Shown here piece after piece: positions 45,901 through 53,607 of a DNA stretch of 64,000 nucleotides; the first letter of the stretch is position 1; the number at the start of each line of letters is the position of its first letter. The stretch is taken from the IMG/VR virus record IMGVR_UViG_3300025141_015097, positions 1 through 64,000 of that record; one strand, given 5' to 3'. Origin of the DNA: a virus. The translations under genes were made by a program, and so were the position numbers. Under the pieces are notes generated by a model that was not told the origin of the DNA, did not search any database, and saw nothing but the letters and a program-made list of their open reading frames with translations.

Positions 45901-46475
45901 TTTACCCAATCCCACTCGACAGGGTCGGTACAGTCGCCCATCTTTTCAGAATACGTTTTAGTTTTGGGATCATAATGTTTTTTCTCATAGCCCTCGCAAG
46001 CCGCGGCGCCGGCCTCCTCCATGCTTTTGCATTGATGAGCATAATGACATTTTTCCTTGGCACCGCGAGCAGAGAATTTTATTATTTTCTTTGCCAAAGG
46101 GGAAATGCACGTAGCATAGTTTTTGGCTACAATCGCATCCCAGTCAGGCTCGTTTTCAGACGCTGGTGGTGGCTTTTCACAAGTTGGATTCAGGGCGGGT
46201 TTGCAATCATCATGCTGTTTGCATTTTATTGTATTGTTATGGGCGCATTGGCCTTCAATATCTTCTGATTGTTGCAAACATTTTTTGGATAAATCTTCGC
46301 CGGCCTCTTTAGCAATCATCGAGTTCATAGAACTCAATATATTCGAAGCCGCCATCATTCCCACGGCGCTGAGCTTACCAGCAGTAACAATATAATCGAC
46401 AGTTTTATCCGCCGTTGAATAGGCTGCAGCCTTTTTTTCTGCAGCTTTTACTTCTGGATCCTTTTCACCACTCAT
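42906..46475 (-). CDS. Large Cys-rich virion protein with hydrophobic segment (1189 aa)
   Basis: The first 30 residues are Ala/Lys-rich; a Cys/His-rich patch follows (about 65-175). Near 295-330 a strongly hydrophobic stretch (IIETLIIEVICLVFCFFIEK) could be a membrane helix or buried core, as in tail hub or tape-like proteins that reach the host membrane. The middle is mixed and Trp/Tyr/Lys-rich. The last 150 residues carry EGF/Dickkopf-like Cys repeats, with CKSKNC twice and GGKCTADDQCKGG. The start has AGGAAATAAA upstream. The role is unknown; the position is just before the baseplate wedge genes. Confidence 0.65.
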   Translation of the reverse strand: MSGEKDPEVKAAEKKAAAYSTADKTVDYIVTAGKLSAVGMMAASNILSSMNSMIAKEAGEDLSKKCLQQSEDIEGQCAHNNTIKCKQHDDCKPALNPTCEKPPPASENEPDWDAIVAKNYATCISPLAKKIIKFSARGAKEKCHYAHQCKSMEEAGAAACEGYEKKHYDPKTKTYSEKMGDCTDPVEWDWVKDTIDLVALVASPPSLHSCVAPKLDKIINVVPVQYYLMKILTAMLGAMGNKFADIKNDQGKIIEQIACGGQLEQLFNKKSSHLGDPLNFDFEIPAIPYFKIPCTSPMDCTMRIIETLIIEVICLVFCFFIEKLLIWIAQGIYWIEKEVLDDLLDYNPAKNEIGTFLSDKTLNGPKLQKVNPINYIPSAAFEEAWTRKYVSTSISKEEARTLIEAYLTAAFDSSLEQRDIVMMLMGESTCATLKTLKGLGQAGELNLESEEAIVEFWEFLGGYLDMLAYLQDATDPKCPPEVCELTKDMTDNTLKAIKDLCDLLNPDFDILKHVDLQQVISATVGPQVRDGMGQHIGVLEMRIKEYLLLENKSEKEPYFKEEASKWRFLRQIHDYRVSGTKEEHGPPRTIERGYLNTHHFLSTHRAGHPADFYEESFDPSHHTPALMVYEPGHGFRQIYGAKYLDVWKEMNTENFVYGEISGPLKCQAVNRADAPKQLGFRSAYLGAGVGDNDFCRGYPAHKAYEQGEEWWQDVDGTFYIKYLLDLGAYEKDMKDGFWIHAQPTTSRFSYDPKTTAYSDNINSLHLEAAVWPGDGQTWLIAAKKKLIRDESGNILTAKDDPFIKVTPTKMSSDFWKFRPLKKIKKDGKDEYHIPYLVTNDAKDKRFEGKNFGAPFNTEVKKNCKDKDNILLCGAAHRENVPVEDVQGLGVPDLFYMARLRKAFLKGFLPFLDPIYYTVPGDEFGAKEKINFFTDGLFGFDKTEHSSNDYWHKQVSPQKMESRWNAQALADLTKIYEDNSKIDDTKFIGLMNRLQKRAINTYEVEKKTAPPPVEASFGTVDCISDYSCETGYGCMELSDGKKKCVAGHKSDSAWGPGEKPNGWICKVIGKSADCKSKNCQKPGWWSKLGFTDGVCVGKDCKECGLNGQYCGSNTDCKSKNCKEDPDSKGYWTCQPPDPGADIPKHSVEDGGKCTADDQCKGGKTYKCIGIIGGPGEQEQWGKCAGGFGGM
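43116..43264 (-). repeat. 23-base direct repeat within the Cys-rich coding region
   Basis: Two identical 23-base copies lie at 43116-43138 and 43242-43264, 126 bases (42 codons) apart and in the same frame. Each encodes a DCKSKNC core. The protein between them is less conserved, so the copies point to duplication or gene conversion of a Cys-rich unit. Confidence 0.8.
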
Positions 46476-46489
46476 TTTATTTCCTATTT

Positions 46490-47545
46490 CTAATTTGTTT
46501 TATTCTTTTTACTTGCAAAGCTCGCCGCTGATATTGGTGATGTATTAACCTTTAACAATGCTTTGTTGATTTCTGCAAAAAGCGAGTCAATTAACAAAAA
46601 TATTTGATCCACTATATTTGCAGCCCAATTAGCAATAAGCTCGGGCGAAGGAAAAGTATAAGCTAGCACAGCAGGATGAGTGTGAAACGCTAAAAAAGCA
46701 TATCTTATTGCATTATCTCTGGCTATTTTATCTACTGAGTTTTTTACCTCACTTATACGATCAATTACATCATTTATAACTGTTTCTAATTTTCTTGCCT
46801 TGACTAGTGGCTCTAAAGTATCAGAGGCATTTTTATTTTTTTCATAATCTGATATTCTATTGCCCCAAATAAGATTTACACCCATGTGATTTATATTTTC
46901 TACTCCGGACGATAATGTTTCAGATTGTGGTAGCCCACCATAAATATTGACCGCTTGACGACCAACTAGTTGTACAACATCTGCATATGCTGTAACATCC
47001 GACATGGCTTTCCACTCTGTGGAAGAAGCATCAATATTAGGTGGCTGCAATTTAAATTTTCGTTGAGGATTTCCTTTCTGATTTAAATAAATACCAGCGG
47101 CATCTTCAATTGGAGTATAACCATGATATTTTAACATATCTTTCTCTTTAAGGGCATCGTCTCTTTCTTCCTTTGTTAATGGACTATGAAATATTTCGCC
47201 AACTTGACTTAAACCATCTTTGGTCGGATCATCAGCATCTCCCTCTCTTAAATAATGTCCTCTTACGCCAGCTACAATGTGAATTCTAGAAGCGTAATCG
47301 CCGGCGCCAGTATGTTTCTTATCACGATCAACCCATGAATATTCTGGGTTATTATCCATAATGATTGCTGCAGCACTGTCTGGATTTTGAATAACTTTTC
47401 TGTCTCCCTTCGGCAAGAAATCAGGCTGTACTCTAAGCCCAGCATCGCCGTTAATGCCGGTCATGTACTTATCTCCCGCATTCAATCGGTCTTTTCGCTT
47501 TTTTACCGAAAGCTTTGTTGTATCATAAAAATTAATATATGGCAT
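46490..47545 (-). CDS. Probable baseplate-region structural protein (351 aa)
   Basis: The protein has a basic N-terminus (KLSVKKRKDRL), a beta-type middle with DYASRIHIVAGVRGHYLREG (83-102), which I recall from conserved baseplate-region proteins of large phages, and a helical C-terminal third with a hydrophobic segment near 300-330. It overlaps the upstream stop by one base (TAATG) and lies among genes leading to the gp25 and gp6 types. It might be a hub or spike-associated protein. No precise family is assigned. Confidence 0.6.
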   Translation of the reverse strand: MPYINFYDTTKLSVKKRKDRLNAGDKYMTGINGDAGLRVQPDFLPKGDRKVIQNPDSAAAIIMDNNPEYSWVDRDKKHTGAGDYASRIHIVAGVRGHYLREGDADDPTKDGLSQVGEIFHSPLTKEERDDALKEKDMLKYHGYTPIEDAAGIYLNQKGNPQRKFKLQPPNIDASSTEWKAMSDVTAYADVVQLVGRQAVNIYGGLPQSETLSSGVENINHMGVNLIWGNRISDYEKNKNASDTLEPLVKARKLETVINDVIDRISEVKNSVDKIARDNAIRYAFLAFHTHPAVLAYTFPSPELIANWAANIVDQIFLLIDSLFAEINKALLKVNTSPISAASFASKKNKTN

Positions 47546-48120
47546 TATTGTTGATCCTTCGCCGAGCGATTGGCGTCTTTCGGGCCGGTGCGCGCTGGTT
47601 TCTTCTTGGCCTTGGACTTTTTCTTCTTCGGCGGCTTTGGCTTCGGCGGTGGTGCCGCAAAGGATGGATCGTCGGTCTTATTGCTTGGATATCTAGAAAA
47701 TGTTGGATGATTAAAGTGTGAATCAAAAGTAAAAACAATAATCTTGCCCTCCGCTTTTTCCGCGAGTTGGCCCATCTTGGTGATATCAACCGTTAAAAAA
47801 TTATACTCCCAATGCTTTGGTTGTTTGCCCCGAGCCTTATACCGAGCCGTCATAAAAGGCACTTCGACCAAAGCATATATTGGCCAATTTGTGCGTTTGG
47901 GCCAACTATTTTTAAACCTCATCTTTTCTTCGGGCGGCTTGTCTTGAAAACCAGTATTTCCACGCTCTAAAACTTTTCGTATAGTGCCAAAAAATTCTTT
48001 TTCTTGCGGCCTAGGTTTATCTTTCTCATTGATCATGTCTTCAATGATCTGCCACAAATCTTTGCTAGCTTCACCCGGTTTCAGCGGGCGACTAGGTGCG
48101 GCTGGGTTGTTGCCACTCAC
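47545..48120 (-). CDS. Unknown protein with Pro/Lys-rich tail (191 aa)
   Basis: The start is a GTG directly after the upstream stop (TAAGTG). The first 140 residues form a mixed domain with Trp and aromatic residues (NWPIYALVEVPFMTARYK, and HWEYNFLTVDITKMGQL). The last 45 residues are low-complexity Pro, Lys, Ala and Arg. T4 gp53-type wedge proteins occupy a similar place in some phages, but I cannot support that here by sequence. It is part of the baseplate operon by position. Confidence 0.55.
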   Translation of the reverse strand: MSGNNPAAPSRPLKPGEASKDLWQIIEDMINEKDKPRPQEKEFFGTIRKVLERGNTGFQDKPPEEKMRFKNSWPKRTNWPIYALVEVPFMTARYKARGKQPKHWEYNFLTVDITKMGQLAEKAEGKIIVFTFDSHFNHPTFSRYPSNKTDDPSFAAPPPKPKPPKKKKSKAKKKPARTGPKDANRSAKDQQ

Positions 48121-48408
48121 TTAAACAACCTCCCTTATAGCTTCAAATATATTTTCCTTTTCATCGCTAGACAATGAAACATCTACTTCTTTTTCTTTAT
48201 TCTTGTTTATAATTCCAGCTATTTTAACCATTTGTTCATTTGAGCGTTGCAGCGTTTCAAGATATTTTGCAGCCACGACTCCTGATCTAGAGTGTGTAGT
48301 TTCTCCAGATTGAATCTCTACTTTCAGCTCTTTTAAAAGATCTGCAGTTTCCTGTCTATCTTCTCTTATATTTTGTAAAGCCTCTGCAATTAGTTCTTCG
48401 CTATCCAT
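48121..48408 (-). CDS. Small helical protein (95 aa), unknown
   Basis: I choose the ATG at 48408 because GGAG lies nine bases upstream; an in-frame ATG at 48423 overlaps that site. The product is acidic and helical (MDSEELIAEALQNIRED) with the middle pattern VVAAKYLETLQRSNEQMVKI. It has no known domain. It lies between the sigma factor and the baseplate genes, and the sequence CTATTTATAATGGAG stands just before it, a possible late transcription start. Confidence 0.6.
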   Translation of the reverse strand: MDSEELIAEALQNIREDRQETADLLKELKVEIQSGETTHSRSGVVAAKYLETLQRSNEQMVKIAGIINKNKEKEVDVSLSSDEKENIFEAIREVV

Positions 48409-48445
48409 TTTATTAGTCTCCATTATAAATAGACTTTCTAGAAAT

Positions 48446-49147
48446 TTAAATTTTGCCTTGATTCCAGTTAGAACGAAACTCGCGATATTTAACTTTAAAC
48501 TTTTTAAGACTATTGGCTATCTGTTTTGTGTTCAAACCAGTTATTTCTCTTAAATAAAGATAAATAGCCTTTTTATTTAAAATTTCAATATCTTGAGGGT
48601 TTTGCAAAAGCTCTTTAATCGCCTTAAGAACATATAAATCATTTGGCTTCATCTCGCTCTGCGTTTCGGACTCTTCCCACTCATTTATTTCTTTTAAAAG
48701 ATTTTGCCAAAATTCATGCTGTTCTCTCTTTTTTTCATATTTATGCTCAACATGAAGATATTTTCTTTGTGAAATGTAATCTAGGCTTTCCAAGCTTATT
48801 TCTCTTTTGCGCTTTAATGATGTTTTCTTAACTTTGTGAATAAACCAGTTTTTAGTTATAACACTAAAATAAGAAAAAGCTTTAGAGCCCTTGTTTGGAT
48901 CATATTTATCTAATATGGTGGTCAGCCAAACTTTACACTCTTCGCGAAGAGAATCAACATTAGGAAGCGTTGTAAATTTATATGTATAAGTTATTTTATC
49001 AACCAGCTCATTAAAGGCTGGCTGAATAAATTCAGCATAAAGCTTTGTTCTTTCTGTATTTAACGTGGTTTTTGTATATGCTACTATAGCGTCTTCATGT
49101 ACTTGCGTAAAATAATGATTCTTTTTTCTACGTCTCCCTTTTTTCAT
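48446..49147 (-). CDS. Late sigma factor, T4 gp55 type
   Basis: This small sigma70-family protein should direct host RNA polymerase to late phage promoters. I start at the ATG at 49147 (MKKGRRRKKNHYFTQVHEDAI) because GGAG lies nine bases upstream; earlier in-frame ATGs overlap that site. The product is 233 residues (T4 gp55 is 185). Region 2-like features are visible: LREECKVWLTTILDKYDPNK (about 67-86), then AFSYFSVITKNWFIHKVKK. A C-terminal helix pair (LYLREITGLNTKQIANSLKK) may replace region 4. Its start lies inside the end of the preceding membrane protein gene. Confidence 0.85.
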   Translation of the reverse strand: MKKGRRRKKNHYFTQVHEDAIVAYTKTTLNTERTKLYAEFIQPAFNELVDKITYTYKFTTLPNVDSLREECKVWLTTILDKYDPNKGSKAFSYFSVITKNWFIHKVKKTSLKRKREISLESLDYISQRKYLHVEHKYEKKREQHEFWQNLLKEINEWEESETQSEMKPNDLYVLKAIKELLQNPQDIEILNKKAIYLYLREITGLNTKQIANSLKKFKVKYREFRSNWNQGKI

Positions 49148-49421
49148 TAGAATTGTCTCCATATTTTTCAACAAAGTCAGCAATGTCTTCGTGATATTCT
49201 CTAGAATGCTCTAAAAGTTCTAATAAAATCTCATTACCATAAAATAATTCCATATTATAAACACGTTCAAGGTGTTCTAAATATTCTCGGGAATCATTCT
49301 GAAGTTTATATATATTTTCAGATACATTCAAAAGCTTTCGAATCAAAAAGACCATAAGCCACGACAGGCCACCAAACAATAAAGCCGATACAATTGTTAT
49401 AATAATCGAAAATAAACTCAT
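49128..49421 (-). CDS. Small membrane protein with charged helical tail (97 aa)
   Basis: One N-terminal membrane helix (about 4-30) is followed by a basic residue pair and an acidic, Glu-rich helical tail. The layout predicts a membrane-anchored coiled coil. It overlaps the upstream zinc-ribbon gene by four bases (ATGA), and its end overlaps the sigma factor start by 20 bases. Function is unknown. Confidence 0.6.
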   Translation of the reverse strand: MSLFSIIITIVSALLFGGLSWLMVFLIRKLLNVSENIYKLQNDSREYLEHLERVYNMELFYGNEILLELLEHSREYHEDIADFVEKYGDNSNEKRET

Positions 49422-49678
49422 GGTTTGTACTCCTGGCCTGTGGTCTCTTGCTTTTGCATATGCAAATCGCGGCGTGTCTCTTCAATAAATTCATTGACGC
49501 TAGCGCCGACTTTTTTTGTCTTTTCAGCTTTCTTTAGTGGCGGGTTTGTTAACTGTGGGATTCGCTGTAGTCTATCTTGGCAACTACAAAGACTGCACGT
49601 ATTTAACGTTTCTTTGATTGAGTGAAAAGTTTCAAATTCGCTCTCACACCCATCACACAAATAAACATAAAAAGGCAT
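49418..49678 (-). CDS. FmdB-like zinc-ribbon protein (86 aa)
   Basis: I start at the ATG at 49678, which overlaps the upstream stop (TGATG) and has GAGGAAAG upstream. The N-terminus MPFYVYLCDGCESEFETF with Cys8 and Cys11, followed by CSLC at 28-31, is the layout of the FmdB/CxxC-CxxC regulatory zinc ribbon family. The C-terminal half is a charged tail. Such proteins are thought to bind nucleic acid or partner proteins; the phage role is unknown. Confidence 0.75.
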   Translation of the reverse strand: MPFYVYLCDGCESEFETFHSIKETLNTCSLCSCQDRLQRIPQLTNPPLKKAEKTKKVGASVNEFIEETRRDLHMQKQETTGQEYKP

Positions 49679-49872
49679 CAACTTTCCTCTTCTGTCGGAT
49701 CAGCATTCTTAAACTTAACCGTTGGCGGGTTTTTAATCCACAGGCCGTCCTCGGTATTAACAAATTCAAAATCTTTTAACGATTCTGTTATATCACTTTG
49801 TTCTAATAGCGCCTTTTGGAGCGCCATCATTAAGGCGCCCAAGGCTTGATCTGATAATTTTAATGTTTTCAT
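49678..49872 (-). CDS. Small conserved phage protein (64 aa), unknown
   Basis: The pattern LKLSDQALGALMMALQKALLEQSDI (4-28) is familiar from small genes in large marine phages, but no function is known to me. An acidic tail ends in EEES. It is the first gene after the terminator that closes the glycan cassette; GATAAATAAGGAG stands upstream and could serve as promoter and ribosome site. Confidence 0.65.
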   Translation of the reverse strand: MKTLKLSDQALGALMMALQKALLEQSDITESLKDFEFVNTEDGLWIKNPPTVKFKNADPTEEES

Positions 49873-49895
49873 TTTAACTCCTTATTTATCCACTT
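49873..49895 (-). promoter_or_regulatory. Possible late promoter and ribosome site after the glycan cassette
   Basis: On the minus strand GATAAATAAGGAG stands directly before the start at 49872. ATAAATA is close to the T4 late -10 element TATAAATA, and GGAG is the ribosome site. The element follows the hairpin terminator, so a new transcript is expected here. The AT-rich context makes chance matches likely. Confidence 0.35.
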
Positions 49896-49923
49896 TTTTA
49901 AAATATCGCTGGGCTTCCAGCGG
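49896..49923 (-). terminator. Probable intrinsic terminator of the glycan cassette
   Basis: On the minus strand a perfect stem CGCTGG/CCAGCG with a four-base loop AAGC (49907-49922) is followed by ATATTTT. It stands 16 bases after the stop of the GDP-fucose synthase gene and before the next gene. The T-run is interrupted by one A, so the strength is uncertain. Confidence 0.65.
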
Positions 49924-49938
49924 TTACTAAATATCTCA

Positions 49939-50862
49939 TTACTCTATTCCTCGTACATTTGGATACTTGTTTTCAAACCACTCACAAACCTCTTTTAAGG
50001 CCACACAAAAGTCCGTATAATCCTCTTGTTTCCACCCTAGTTGTATTAGTTTTTTGTTTGTAGATGGCTTTTTCAATTGACCCGTGGGCGCGGTTGTATC
50101 CCAAATAATTTCTCCTTGAAAATTATAAATTTCGGATACCATGTCAACTATTTCTTTAATAGAAATTTGTTGTATGTTGCCTACATTTATCGGTTCGCGT
50201 GCGTTATAATGCTCCAGCAAAAACATTATAATTCTTGCCAAATCATTAGAAAAGGTGAACTCTCTAAGAGGAAGGCCGTCGCCCCAAAAAACAGCACTCG
50301 TTTTATTTTTTCTAGCCTCATAAACCTTTCTTATTATAGCCGGCAAGACATGTGAATTTTCTAAATGAAAATTATCATGCGTGCCAAACAAGTTATTAGG
50401 TACGATGGTTGTAAAATTACAGCCGTATTGATCTCTATAAGCTCGTGACTGTACATCAAGCATTCTCTTTACATGTGCGTATGGATAATTGGAAGAATGT
50501 GGCGGTCCATTATGTATTTGCTCTTCAGTCAGTGGATAACGAGGGTTATCTGGATAAACACAGGTACTTAAAACTGAAATGACCTTTTTTGCTTGAAATT
50601 TTCGGCACGCCTCTAGCACATTTGTATTTATGAGAATGTTATCATAATAAAACTCTCCTAAATAATCCATATTCGCCTTAAGGCCTCCCACTCGCGCTGC
50701 CAAATGAATAACTGTATGTGGTTTATGCAGACAAAAAATTTCTTCTACATCCTTTAAACTCCGTAAATCGCCATCCTTCGAAGACAAAAACACTGCATCG
50801 GGGATCAATTTTTGAAGGGCGTGGCCAACCATGCCAGAGCCACCTGTTACCATTATAGTCAT
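49939..50862 (-). CDS. fcl: GDP-L-fucose synthase
   Basis: It converts GDP-4-keto-6-deoxymannose to GDP-L-fucose by epimerisation and NADPH-dependent reduction. The 307-residue protein has the nucleotide motif GGSGMVG (7-13), the catalytic YxxxK as YAHVK (128-132), Cys101 in LSTCVYP and His171 in HLENSHV. These correspond to the Cys and His used for epimerisation in E. coli Fcl. All catalytic residues are in place, so I expect activity. It is the last gene of the cassette and lies 24 bases after Gmd, which supplies its substrate. Confidence 0.93.
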   Translation of the reverse strand: MTIMVTGGSGMVGHALQKLIPDAVFLSSKDGDLRSLKDVEEIFCLHKPHTVIHLAARVGGLKANMDYLGEFYYDNILINTNVLEACRKFQAKKVISVLSTCVYPDNPRYPLTEEQIHNGPPHSSNYPYAHVKRMLDVQSRAYRDQYGCNFTTIVPNNLFGTHDNFHLENSHVLPAIIRKVYEARKNKTSAVFWGDGLPLREFTFSNDLARIIMFLLEHYNAREPINVGNIQQISIKEIVDMVSEIYNFQGEIIWDTTAPTGQLKKPSTNKKLIQLGWKQEDYTDFCVALKEVCEWFENKYPNVRGIE

Positions 50863-50886
50863 GTAGTTTTTTTTCTCTTATTAGTC

Positions 50887-51858
50887 TTAAATTATTTTCA
50901 TCCAATGATCAACCATTTCGTCCATCATTTTATCAAATGAATACTCGGGGTTCCATCCTAAAACCTCTCTGGTTTTTGAAGAGTCACCCTTTAAATATTT
51001 TAATTCTTCAGGGCGCATGTATTTTGGATTTTGAACCACATAGTCCTTATAATCCAACCCTAGTTTAGTAAAAACCGTTTCGCACAAATCTCTAACGGTG
51101 TGCGAGACACCGGTCGCGACAATAAAATCGTCAGGAGTATCGTGATTTATAATCATATGCATGGCCCTTACATAGTCCTTAGAGTGGCCCCAATCTCTTG
51201 AAGAGTCCATATTCCCCAATTCTAGTTTGTCCCTCAAGCCTTTTTTAATCTGTACTGCTGTTTTAACAACTTTGTTTGTTACAAAGTTAGACCCTCGGCG
51301 CGGAGATTCATGATTAAATAAAACACCATTACAGGCGTAAAGCTTATAAGCGCTTCTGTAATGTCTAACTAAATTATATCCCATAACTTTTGCGCAGCCA
51401 TAAGGACTCACCGGATTCATAGGTGTTGTAAGTCTTTGGGCGCCGTCAGCATCAGCCGAGTTGCCAAACATTTCCGAAGACGATGCTTGATAAAATTTAG
51501 CATTAGGGGCTAACGTCCTAAAGACCTCCAACATGTTCAAAACGCCGATCGCATTAGTTTGGATAGTGAAAGATGGCATGTCAAAACTTACGCGCACATG
51601 GCTCATTGCCGCAAGATTATAAATTTCATCAGGTTGTACTTCAGACACGATCCGAACTAAAGAAGGATAATCTAACAAGTCGCCATAAAAAGTTGTAATC
51701 TTATCTCTAATCTGTAAAAGGCGGCTATCTTGATTTTCAGATACCGAAAGTCGCCTTACAACACCATAAATTTCATAACCCTTCTCTAATAAATATTCAG
51801 TTAAATAACTTCCATCTTGGCCCGTAATTCCTGTAATTAATGCTCTTTTTTTCCTCAT
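50887..51858 (-). CDS. gmd: GDP-mannose 4,6-dehydratase
   Basis: It makes GDP-4-keto-6-deoxy-D-mannose from GDP-mannose, the first committed step to GDP-fucose, rhamnose, perosamine and related sugars. The 323-residue protein shows the motif GITGQDG (10-16), the catalytic triad context SSSEMFG (126-132) and SPYGCAK with Tyr153 and Lys157, and the family stretches GVLFNHESPRRG and NMDSSRDWGHSKDYV. Its length fits the short form of the family. It follows the aminotransferase-like gene with an ATGA overlap. Confidence 0.95.
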   Translation of the reverse strand: MRKKRALITGITGQDGSYLTEYLLEKGYEIYGVVRRLSVSENQDSRLLQIRDKITTFYGDLLDYPSLVRIVSEVQPDEIYNLAAMSHVRVSFDMPSFTIQTNAIGVLNMLEVFRTLAPNAKFYQASSSEMFGNSADADGAQRLTTPMNPVSPYGCAKVMGYNLVRHYRSAYKLYACNGVLFNHESPRRGSNFVTNKVVKTAVQIKKGLRDKLELGNMDSSRDWGHSKDYVRAMHMIINHDTPDDFIVATGVSHTVRDLCETVFTKLGLDYKDYVVQNPKYMRPEELKYLKGDSSKTREVLGWNPEYSFDKMMDEMVDHWMKII

Positions 51859-52562
51859 TTAAAAACCTCTTTTTGTGATAAATCAGAATAGTTTTCCCAA
51901 CAACCCGAATCTTTATTTACTTGAGGCAATTTATCCATTATCAAAATTCCTCGCGCTGCAGATTCGGGCGTCATGTATACGTGCCACCCCAACATCTCAA
52001 AATCATCATCTGGGTAATAGACATCTAAATCTCTCCCATCATAAGAAGCTTTCTTTAGCCACCTATACGCTTCTTCAGAGTCCGTCAAAATTACCCCCCC
52101 CTTTCCTATAGGAAGCCGCTTTTTAATTTGGAATGAGACAACCTGTAAAGCGTTTTCACCGACATACATATCTTTTGTAAATCTTACAGCCGAATCATAA
52201 ATTGGGTAGGGCTTAAGCTGATAAAGACCGCTCCATTCTAAGTATTCAAAATTAACTTTGCATCCTGCATGAATTATTTGCATCGGCACAGAAACATAAG
52301 TATGCTTAGGTATTGTAATAATACCGCGCGCTTTAAAATATTTTAAGCTTAAAAATAATCCGCTGGAACATGAATCTACTGTGACGGCATATTTACAGCC
52401 AGCAAATTTTGCCATTTTCTGTTCAAATATCTCTATTATGTCTCTCGGATCATCCCATTCATATCCAGCCCTTCTAACGGCCTCCAGTTCCGGCCTATCC
52501 CACCCCTTGGGTGGTCTTCCAATGGGCCAGCTATTATACTTAACTTCATTATTTAGTTTCAT
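51855..52562 (-). CDS. Short DegT/DnrJ-type PLP aminotransferase-like protein
   Basis: Family members transfer an amino group to a nucleotide keto-sugar. This 235-residue protein keeps the PLP-site features: Asp123 in IYDSAVR and the lysine motif SFQIKKRLPIGKGG (143-156), where Lys148 aligns with the Schiff-base lysine. Usual members have about 370-400 residues, so the C-terminal domain is missing, with no frameshift seen here. Next to Gmd, a full-length enzyme would suggest GDP-perosamine formation. In this short form it may act on another substrate, need a partner, or be inactive. The start has GGGAG upstream. Confidence 0.75.
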   Translation of the reverse strand: MKLNNEVKYNSWPIGRPPKGWDRPELEAVRRAGYEWDDPRDIIEIFEQKMAKFAGCKYAVTVDSCSSGLFLSLKYFKARGIITIPKHTYVSVPMQIIHAGCKVNFEYLEWSGLYQLKPYPIYDSAVRFTKDMYVGENALQVVSFQIKKRLPIGKGGVILTDSEEAYRWLKKASYDGRDLDVYYPDDDFEMLGWHVYMTPESAARGILIMDKLPQVNKDSGCWENYSDLSQKEVFK

Positions 52563-53186
52563 CTATACTCCCTCTACAACAAAAATACTTGATCTGCCCA
52601 CTTTTTTCATTAAATCAGAATCATATTTCTTTAGAGCTTCAGGTAAATAATCGTGCCCATAATCATAAGTGCGACCAAATCTTTGATAACTTAACCCCAA
52701 GCTCGACAAAGCCTTTTCCCAAAATTCTGGACTTTCAAACCTTGTCATCTCTCCCTCGTCATCTAAATTCTGTCTTAAATTATTAGGAACATCAAAAACA
52801 ATCCTTGACGCCTTTTGACTCTGAATTCTTAAAATCGACTCAATGTCTTTATCATTAAAATGTTCTAACACTCCTTGATGGATAATTGTATCATAGACCT
52901 CTTTATAACTTGATTCGTTCAAAATATCACCAACATATAATTTATTTTTTAAATGAGGGTAGCGCGATGATGCTACCTCAACAGCCGCCGGCTCTAAATC
53001 AAAACCAACTATATCATAATCTAAATCTCTTAACAGCTCGGTGGTAGTCCCAAACCCAAAGCCAGCCTCAAGAATTTTACCACTTGGCGTAGTGTGGTCC
53101 GCTATACACTGAATAAATTGCTCTTGTATTATTGAGCTTCTGAATAAAGTAAATCTCTTTTTGGTTAGCCACTTTTCCCAAACCAT
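52563..53186 (-). CDS. SAM-dependent methyltransferase (class I)
   Basis: The 207-residue protein has the Rossmann-like SAM site ILEAGFGFGTT (38-48) and the acidic ribose contact in VGFDLEP (60-66). Motif DTIIHQGVLEHF (about 99-110) fits a small-molecule methyltransferase. Probable substrates are the sugar intermediates or finished glycan of this cassette. It ends directly against the aminotransferase-like gene and starts two bases from the cupin gene with AGGAG upstream. Confidence 0.85.
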   Translation of the reverse strand: MVWEKWLTKKRFTLFRSSIIQEQFIQCIADHTTPSGKILEAGFGFGTTTELLRDLDYDIVGFDLEPAAVEVASSRYPHLKNKLYVGDILNESSYKEVYDTIIHQGVLEHFNDKDIESILRIQSQKASRIVFDVPNNLRQNLDDEGEMTRFESPEFWEKALSSLGLSYQRFGRTYDYGHDYLPEALKKYDSDLMKKVGRSSIFVVEGV

Positions 53187-53187
53187 T

Positions 53188-53607
53188 CTATTCTCCTAAT
53201 ATAAACTCTTTGTCGTTTTTTTGTCCTTCATAAGGCCCCGTCTTATATTCGTATACAATGGTGCCCTCTTCTAAAATTTCATATGTGTGGCCACCGTATA
53301 AAGTAAAGCTAGCATCTCCCGGCTCTAAGATGGGAGTAGCTATAATGCTATCATCTATATCATAAAAAATACATTTCACCCTCCCCCTGATCACTATCCA
53401 CGACTCTTGAGCGATTTGTTCAGGATACCGGCGATCTTTTAAAACATGCTTGTGTGGAAGGAAAGTTGTTCCTTTTTTCATATGAAGACTAGCACATTGA
53501 ATAAAATTATTTGGTGGAACTAACTCAGTTCTATTTTGTATTTCGTCGACGCGGTTAACCAAATGCAATAATTTATTGGGCTGAATTTTTGAATATATTT
53601 TCTCCAT
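53188..53607 (-). CDS. WbuC-like cupin protein
   Basis: The 139-residue protein has a cupin fold signature: PHKH (51-54), Glu in EQIAQESWIVIRG (64-75), LEPGDA (94-99) and His107 in GGHTYE, ending in EYKTGPYEG. The last pattern matches WbuC-type cupins of O-antigen clusters, whose reaction is not firmly established. The metal ligands (two His, Glu, His) are present. It lies between two methyltransferase genes and is probably part of the same sugar pathway. Confidence 0.75.
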   Translation of the reverse strand: MEKIYSKIQPNKLLHLVNRVDEIQNRTELVPPNNFIQCASLHMKKGTTFLPHKHVLKDRRYPEQIAQESWIVIRGRVKCIFYDIDDSIIATPILEPGDASFTLYGGHTYEILEEGTIVYEYKTGPYEGQKNDKEFILGE

